Part shown: positions 58,991-64,000 of the stretch, one piece after another
Numbering within the stretch: position 1 is the stretch's first letter
Layout of the letters: every line of letters begins with the position of its first letter
DNA from: Leptodactylus fallax
Lineage: Eukaryota; Chordata; Amphibia; Anura; Leptodactylidae
Assembly: GCA_947044405.1 (NCBI GenBank)
Contig: CAMRHE010000054.1
Location: 7,455,501 to 7,519,500 of the forward strand
Length of the DNA stretch: 64,000 bases
Direction: 5' to 3'
The notes under the pieces: model-generated
What the model saw: the letters and a program-made list of their open reading frames with translations, nothing else
What the model was told of the DNA's origin: nothing
Databases searched by the model: none
Position numbers and translations under genes: made by a program

Positions 58991-61229
58991 AGCGCAGATA
59001 AATTTTGTCCACTTTTTCAGTCGATATGGAAATTTGCATCAACCCTTTTCAAGTGTAATACCCTTGTTCTTTTGTATGGACAAGTACTGCAGCACCTCAA
59101 AACCTGCACACAAGGCTCACCAGTTGTGGTGTTCCAACTTGAGGCCGGGCCCCACAAAGTGCATGGGATTCTGGCTAATCCCATTCACTCATTGCAGAAA
59201 AATATCTGCAGTGGACATGCTGCTTTCATAGCTGTTGCCTTTTTGTAAATTCCAGCATGTCACTTATACCTATGGAAACGCTGCTTTTTTCCGTATAGGT
59301 ATAATTGAAGCAGAAAGTCCACAGAGGAAAACTGTGTGGATTTTCTGTGAAGAGTACTGAGGGAAAAATGTGATTTGTTTCCAACACAATTTTTCCACAG
59401 CACTTTTTGACTACAGCTCGCTACATGAGATCCTTAGCCTTAGGGGCATTTATTTTTGCTCTATTTTGCAGTTGAATATATTTAAGGCTCAGCACAAGGG
59501 AGCGCTCTGTTGGGTTTTTTATTAGTACTATTAACAATGCCATGCAGTTGGGTGCCCTTTGGTTGAATATAAACCTTAGACCCCAGTTCTGCAAGACTGG
59601 TAGCCACCTTACTGTAGTAACTAACAATGTGTTCATTTCCCATTTATACGCTGTCCAAGAAATGATAGTTGCACCCTCTGCAGATTTCATGCCTGTCACG
59701 GCTGAGGATATGTTGGTATTTTTGAGAGTGTGTTGCTTCTTTAGAAGTTGATTTAAGCATAATGCTCAAACTAGGAAATAAAATGTAAGGCGGGTATATA
59801 ATCTGTTTGGCAGTAACAGGAAAACCAAATAGTTAGTACTTCTAGCTATATCTTCTGATATAATCCATTCAGTAAATGTAATTTATTTCTTCAGCCCTCA
59901 ATAAATGTAAGGCAGCGTCTAATAATGTAGTCAGCGGGGATTTGAGGCTGACTCAGTTGCTGTGTCTGACATGGGAAAGCATGGCTCTAGAAAGGAGGGG
60001 TAAGATGTCACCTTTCTTCAATTGTGTACTCTAGTAGAGGTTATCTCTTCATAGCAGCAATTTCCTGGATTTGATAAGCTGGCAAAGGACTTCTTTTGAT
60101 TGTTGTATGGGACTTAGCAAGGGATGTTGTCTATCCACTATAAAGGTCAACCAGCATTGCATTTTGTTGATAAGAATTGGAGAGCATTCAACCCTGAAGA
60201 GATTACGTAAAGTCAAAATTAAGAAGCAAATTGTATTTTTAACAGGCTGTCATCTTAACAGATGTTAAAAAGGGAACTTTCACACTGAGGTACTTGGTAG
60301 GGCTGCGTTCAGTTAGCTGTAACATTGTACAATCTGATTACATTGCCGTGTTGTGTTCCACTCTGTGTTAATAAATATTTTAGACTTAAAGGTGATGAAA
60401 CTACATCTGGACTTAAGACCGTTCTTTAGCACAATGTTATTACTGGTGTCAGCTGTTTTAAAGTGTAATATAATGTAAAAGCTGTTATATATACCTGTTT
60501 GCTATCTTAATTCTTTCCTCCCCTCTAATATGGTTTCCCTCGTGAAACCTATATTTGTCATCTAGTATTTGGCTTTTAAAAGACAGAGGAAGAGTGGAAA
60601 AGTCTCATAACGTTGCACTTACTCTTCTCAGAGTTGTCTAAAGAAAGCAATGACAGATTAGTGAGACAGAGTTGTCTCTAACTCTCTAGTCTCAGTGTAT
60701 TCCTGTGTGATGAAGTTACTGTGTGTTTTCCCTGCTTGTGATATTTCTCCCTATCAACTCTTACAAGCAGGAGGAAGGAGAGAGTGGTCTGAGGTAGTTT
60801 TTATAATAAACCTGTTTATTTTTATTGTGACTGTTTTCACCCTAGCCACTAGAGCAGTCACAATATGCTAACATTTCCTGATTTGATTCTGTGAAACAGA
60901 ATGAACACAGTTATTTTGTTAGTGGGGCTTTATTGTACTGTAAAAGGCCTAGATAAGGCATTGCAGCCCTGCTGTCACTCCCTGGTCTCTGGGTTAGGGG
61001 CTGTACTTCAACACTTTCTAGAGAATGTAATAGCCCATGACTTTTACTTTCATTTACAGTATTTCAACTGGCAAATAATAACACGCACCCTGCTGTATTG
61101 TTTATACTGGGGGGTGACCTTTGTTTGTACAGTGTGCCAATTTAATAAAAGAAGAAAAATCAAAGATGAAGTACTTGGTGTGCCATACAATAATTGAAAA
61201 GTTTTTGCCCCTTAATTGAAAGTCATATA

Positions 61230-62835
61230 CAGTGGGGGAAAAAAAAGTATTTAGTCGGCCACCAATTGTGCATGTTCTCCCACTTAAAAAGATGAGGCCA
61301 GCCTGTAATTGACATCATAGGTAGACCTCAACTATGAGAGACAAAATGAGAAAACAAATCTAGAAAATCAAATTGTCTGATTTTTTTTAAGAATTTATTT
61401 GCAAATTATGGTGCAAAATAAGTATTTGGTCACCTACAAACAAGCAAGATTTCTGGCTCTCACAGACCTGTAACTTCTCCTTTAAGAGGCTCCTCTGTCC
61501 TCCACTCATTACCTGTAGTAATGGCACCTGTTTGACATTGTTATCAGTATAAAAGACACCTGTCCACAACCTCAAACAGTCACACTCCAAACTCCACTAT
61601 GGTGAAGACCAAAGAGCTGTGGAAGGACACAAGAAACAAAATTGTAGACCTGCACCAGGCTGGGAAGACTGAATCTACAGTAGGCAAGCAGCTTGGTGTG
61701 AAGAAATCAACTGTGGGAGCAATAATTAGAAAATGGAAGACATACAAGACCACTGATAATCTCCCTCGATCAGGGGTTCCACGCAAGATCTCACCCGTGA
61801 GGTCAAAATGATCACAAAAACAGTGAGCAAAAATCCCAGAACCACACGGGGGGACCTAGTGAATGACCTGCACAAAGCTGGGACTAACGTAACAAAGGCT
61901 GCCGTCAGTAACACACTACGGCGCCAGGGACTCAGATCCTGCAGTGCCAGATGTGTCCCCCTGCTTAAGCCAGTACATATCTGGGCCCGTCTGAAGTTTG
62001 CTAGAGAGCATTTGGATGTTCCAGAAGAGTATTGGGAGAATGTCATATGGTCAGATGAAACCAAAGTAGAACTGTTTGGTAGAAATACAACTCATCGTGT
62101 TTTGAGGAGAGTGAATGCTGAGTTGCATCCAAAGAACACCATACCTACTGTGAAGCATGGGGGTGGTAACATCATGCTTTGGGGCTGTTTCTCTGCAAAG
62201 GGACCAGGACGACTGATCCGTGTACATGAAAGAATGAATGGGGCCATGTATCGTGAGATTTTGAGTGCAAACCTCCTTCCATCAGCAAGGGCATTGAAGA
62301 TGAAACATTGCTGGGTCTTCAGCATGACAATGATCCTAAGCACACCACCAGGGCAACGAAGGAGTGGCTTCGTAAGAAGCATTTCAAGGTCCTGGAGTGG
62401 CCTAGCCAGTCTCCAGATCTCAACCCCATAGAAAACCTTTGGAGGGAGTTGAAAGACCGTGTTGGCCAGTGACAGCCCCAAAACATCATTGCTCTAGAGG
62501 AGATCTGCATGGAGGAATGGGCAAACATACCAGCAACAGTGTGTGCCAACCTTGTGAAGACTTACAGAAAACGTTTGACCTCTTTCATTGCCAACAAAGG
62601 ATATATAACAAAGTATTGAGATGAACTTTTGTTATTGACCAAATACTTATTTTCCACCATAATTTGCAAATAAATTCTTTAAAAATCAGACTATGTGATT
62701 TTCTGGATTTGTTTTCTCATTTTGTCTCTCATAGTTGAGGTCTACCTATGATGTCAATTACAGGCCTCTCTCATCTTTATAAGTGGGAGAACTTGCATAA
62801 TTGATGGCTGACTAAATACTTTTTTCCCCCCACTG
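61230..62835 (+). mobile_element. Tc1-like transposon, 1606 bp, IR/DR type
   Basis: TA at 61228-61229 and 62836-62837. Ends CAGTGGGGGAAAAAAAAGTA and TACTTTTTTCCCCCCACTG. The inverted repeats are long (about 200 bases, with scattered differences) and contain inner AAGTATTTGGTCACC and GACCAAATACTTA motifs: an IR/DR element of a different family from 51654-53291. The transposase is broken in three places. Confidence 0.92.
61599..62619 (+). pseudogene. Tc1-like DD34E transposase, three lesions
   Basis: Starts [20 protein letters not shown] with a helix-turn-helix near [20 protein letters not shown]. Catalytic D in [11 protein letters not shown] (GAT 62054), D in the [13 protein letters not shown] motif (GAC 62326), and E in LNPIENLW (GAA 62431), spaced as DD34E. 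Lesions: a frame change near 61785-61800 (after RKIS), a one-base loss near 62318 in the codons before QHD, and an in-frame TGA at 62472 in GTTGGCCAGTGACAG, probably from CGA. The coding text ends AACAAAGTATTGA at 62619. About 340 codons of ancestral length. Confidence 0.92.
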
Positions 62836-63177
62836 TAGCTGTAATACAAAGCGTAGAATATGTCATTATTACAACCATTTGAACCTTGTAAGAGGCTGTG
62901 TTCCATTTGATGTACCGCACATCTTCATGCCTTATGCAAGACAATTTTATCCATTTTATTTCTTACATGTGTAAGGAATGAAGTGAATGCAGCAGTGCTG
63001 TGTGAGGAATGAAAAGGTGCAGGATGCAGCAGTCCTGTGTAAGTAAAGAAGAGCGTGTGGACTCCTAGCCACTTGCCAGCACAGCCATATTGATAAATAA
63101 ACCACAGGTCCCATACCTGCTACCCCATACCATATGCAGGAGCTATGTATGGGAAGGAGGAGGTAACACTAACAGTA

Positions 63178-63379
63178 ATTGGGCTGGGAGGAAGCAGACA
63201 GAGGTAACACATGCTATGGTTAACTCCACTGAGAACGTTGGGACACTAGCACTGGCATCTGGTAAGGGAGCGATGATTTATTAGTCCGATCTTGACCTTA
63301 CAACAGCACTAGTGTTATGACACGTTCAGTGGAGTTAACCCTTGCTTGTTTTATCTCTGCCTGCTTCCTCCTGGCTTAA
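63178..63379. repeat. Foldback repeat, ~200 bp
   Basis: GGGAGGAAGCAGACAGAG and GGTTAACTCCACTGAGAACG at the left pair with CGTTCAGTGGAGTTAACC and CTCTGCCTGCTTCCTCC at the right. The centre is near 63280. No clear target duplication. Confidence 0.75.
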
Positions 63380-63716
63380 TCTCTGCCGTGCTTGGGAAAT
63401 ATGTCTTTCACACCCTGGTTTGTATTCGTGATACAGGAAGGAAATGTGTTTCTCCAATATGACTGCTCTACTGCCCCCCCAGGAAAATGTTAAAATATAC
63501 TAAAGAAATTCTTTTGAGTGAAATACATGAGACAGCCCCCCTAAGTGATCATTGCTTATACATTGCAATGCCAACCAAATTGGAGTACTGCTCCTCTGTT
63601 CTTACTAATTGGGAGTAAAACAATATATTTTTTTTCATTTTGTATAATGTGGAAATTTATCTGTTTTAACATTTCATGCTTTTGTTAATTTCTCAATTTT
63701 TTTTTTTTTTTATTAG

Positions 63717-63785
63717 ATATTGGATCTGGTAAAGGGTATGCATTTCCAGCTGGCATGCCAGAAGTATTTTGAGTTAACACACAAT
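63717..63785 (+). CDS. prim2: PRIM2 exon (p58 residues ~411-433)
   Basis: Internal coding exon of 69 bases, 23 codons, phase 0 both ends: [20 protein letters not shown] then THN. Human reads [20 protein letters not shown] then IHN. The fourth cluster cysteine (human C424) is TGC at 63756-63758. The acceptor follows an uninterrupted T run and TATTAG; the donor is GTAAGA at 63786. The remaining C terminus (about 76 residues in human, largely a variable tail) must lie beyond the window. Confidence 0.96.
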
Positions 63786-64000
63786 GTAAGATTTTTTTAT
63801 GTGACTGTTTCCAATTATTATGGGTAATGCTGAAGTAGAAAAGAGATTTTTTTTTTTAATTTATTTATTTTTGCACCTTATGATATTTTCATAATACATT
63901 AACATTTTCTGTAGGAGATTTCTCAGCTATATAATACAATTCTCTTTGCACTGTTTTCTGTTTAAGGTGAATAATTTCCCCAAATCATTTTTGACACCCA
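63786..64000 (+). other. prim2: PRIM2 intron, 5' part
   Basis: Start of the next intron; only A/T-rich sequence is seen, and no following exon within the window. Confidence 0.8.

Larger units (their letters stand above)
53660..63716 (+). other. prim2: PRIM2 intron, 10.1 kb
   Basis: Phase 0 intron. Contains a large foldback MITE (53883-54355), fragments of the 5.5 kb family and of a Tc1 transposase (54.7-56.0 kb), a MITE (58388-58724), an antisense SINE (58811-58990), a Tc1-like transposon (61230-62835) and a foldback (63178-63379). TTAAAGGGGTTGTGG at 58263 is a half-MITE. Stretches 56.0-58.2 and 59.0-61.2 kb show no recognised repeats. The acceptor follows TTTTTTTTTTTTTTATTAG. Confidence 0.85.

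Noticed and set aside
58844..59248. 134-codon open frame on the + strand
   Set aside because: Its first part is the antisense strand of a SINE; the rest shows no family similarity.

Overview
This is a piece of vertebrate nuclear DNA, most likely from an anuran amphibian, and probably a frog outside the Xenopus group. It lies entirely inside one gene on the + strand: PRIM2, the large (p58) subunit of DNA primase. Seven internal coding exons can be read (1650-1787, 25814-25881, 29327-29399, 30876-31061, 48964-49090, 53577-53659, 63717-63785). Each has AG/GT borders, and their phases join without a gap into 744 coding bases (248 codons), equivalent to about residues 186-433 of the 509-residue human protein. 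The first exons and the promoter lie before the window, and the last exon(s) after it. The last four exons encode most of the C-terminal iron-sulphur domain, which starts primers, and each supplies one of the four cysteines that hold the 4Fe-4S cluster.

Everything else is intron, about 63 kb, much of it made of DNA transposons. The frog assignment rests on these: many short foldback elements start TTAAAGG and end CCTTTAA with TTAA at both edges (like the Kolobok/T2 MITEs known from Xenopus), several have TAA/TTA duplications and termini reading GGTTCACAC (PIF/Harbinger-like), and there are hAT-like and Tc1-like elements. Introns by content: 1-1649 holds a foldback repeat split by a Harbinger-like MITE. 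1788-25813 (24 kb) holds a possible solo LTR, several MITEs, a 5.5 kb TTAA-flanked element built of tandem and inverted repeats (15.5-21 kb), and a hAT element nested in an older inverted-repeat element (22.4-24.2 kb). 25882-29326 and 29400-30875 are shorter, with a SINE and two MITEs. 31062-48963 (18 kb) has the densest MITE population, a nearly perfect 343 bp palindrome (39163-39505), and a second hAT element ending 111 bp before an exon. 49091-53576 holds a young Tc1-like transposon (51654-53291) with one transposase frameshift. 53660-63716 holds a second, more decayed Tc1-like transposon (61230-62835), a third Tc1 fragment and other foldbacks.

No second host gene, rRNA, tRNA or CRISPR array was recognised. 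The most noteworthy observations are: internal modules shared between transposon families with different termini; repeated good splice-donor motifs carried by intronic MITEs in both orientations; three natural empty-site or nested comparisons that fix insertion boundaries; very long palindromes (343 bp with almost no loop; about 1.1 kb); and a strong-looking decoy splice acceptor 36 bases before the fifth exon. Nothing seen here amounts to a clearly new biological system. Human residue numbers and transposon family names come from general knowledge; no database search was possible.
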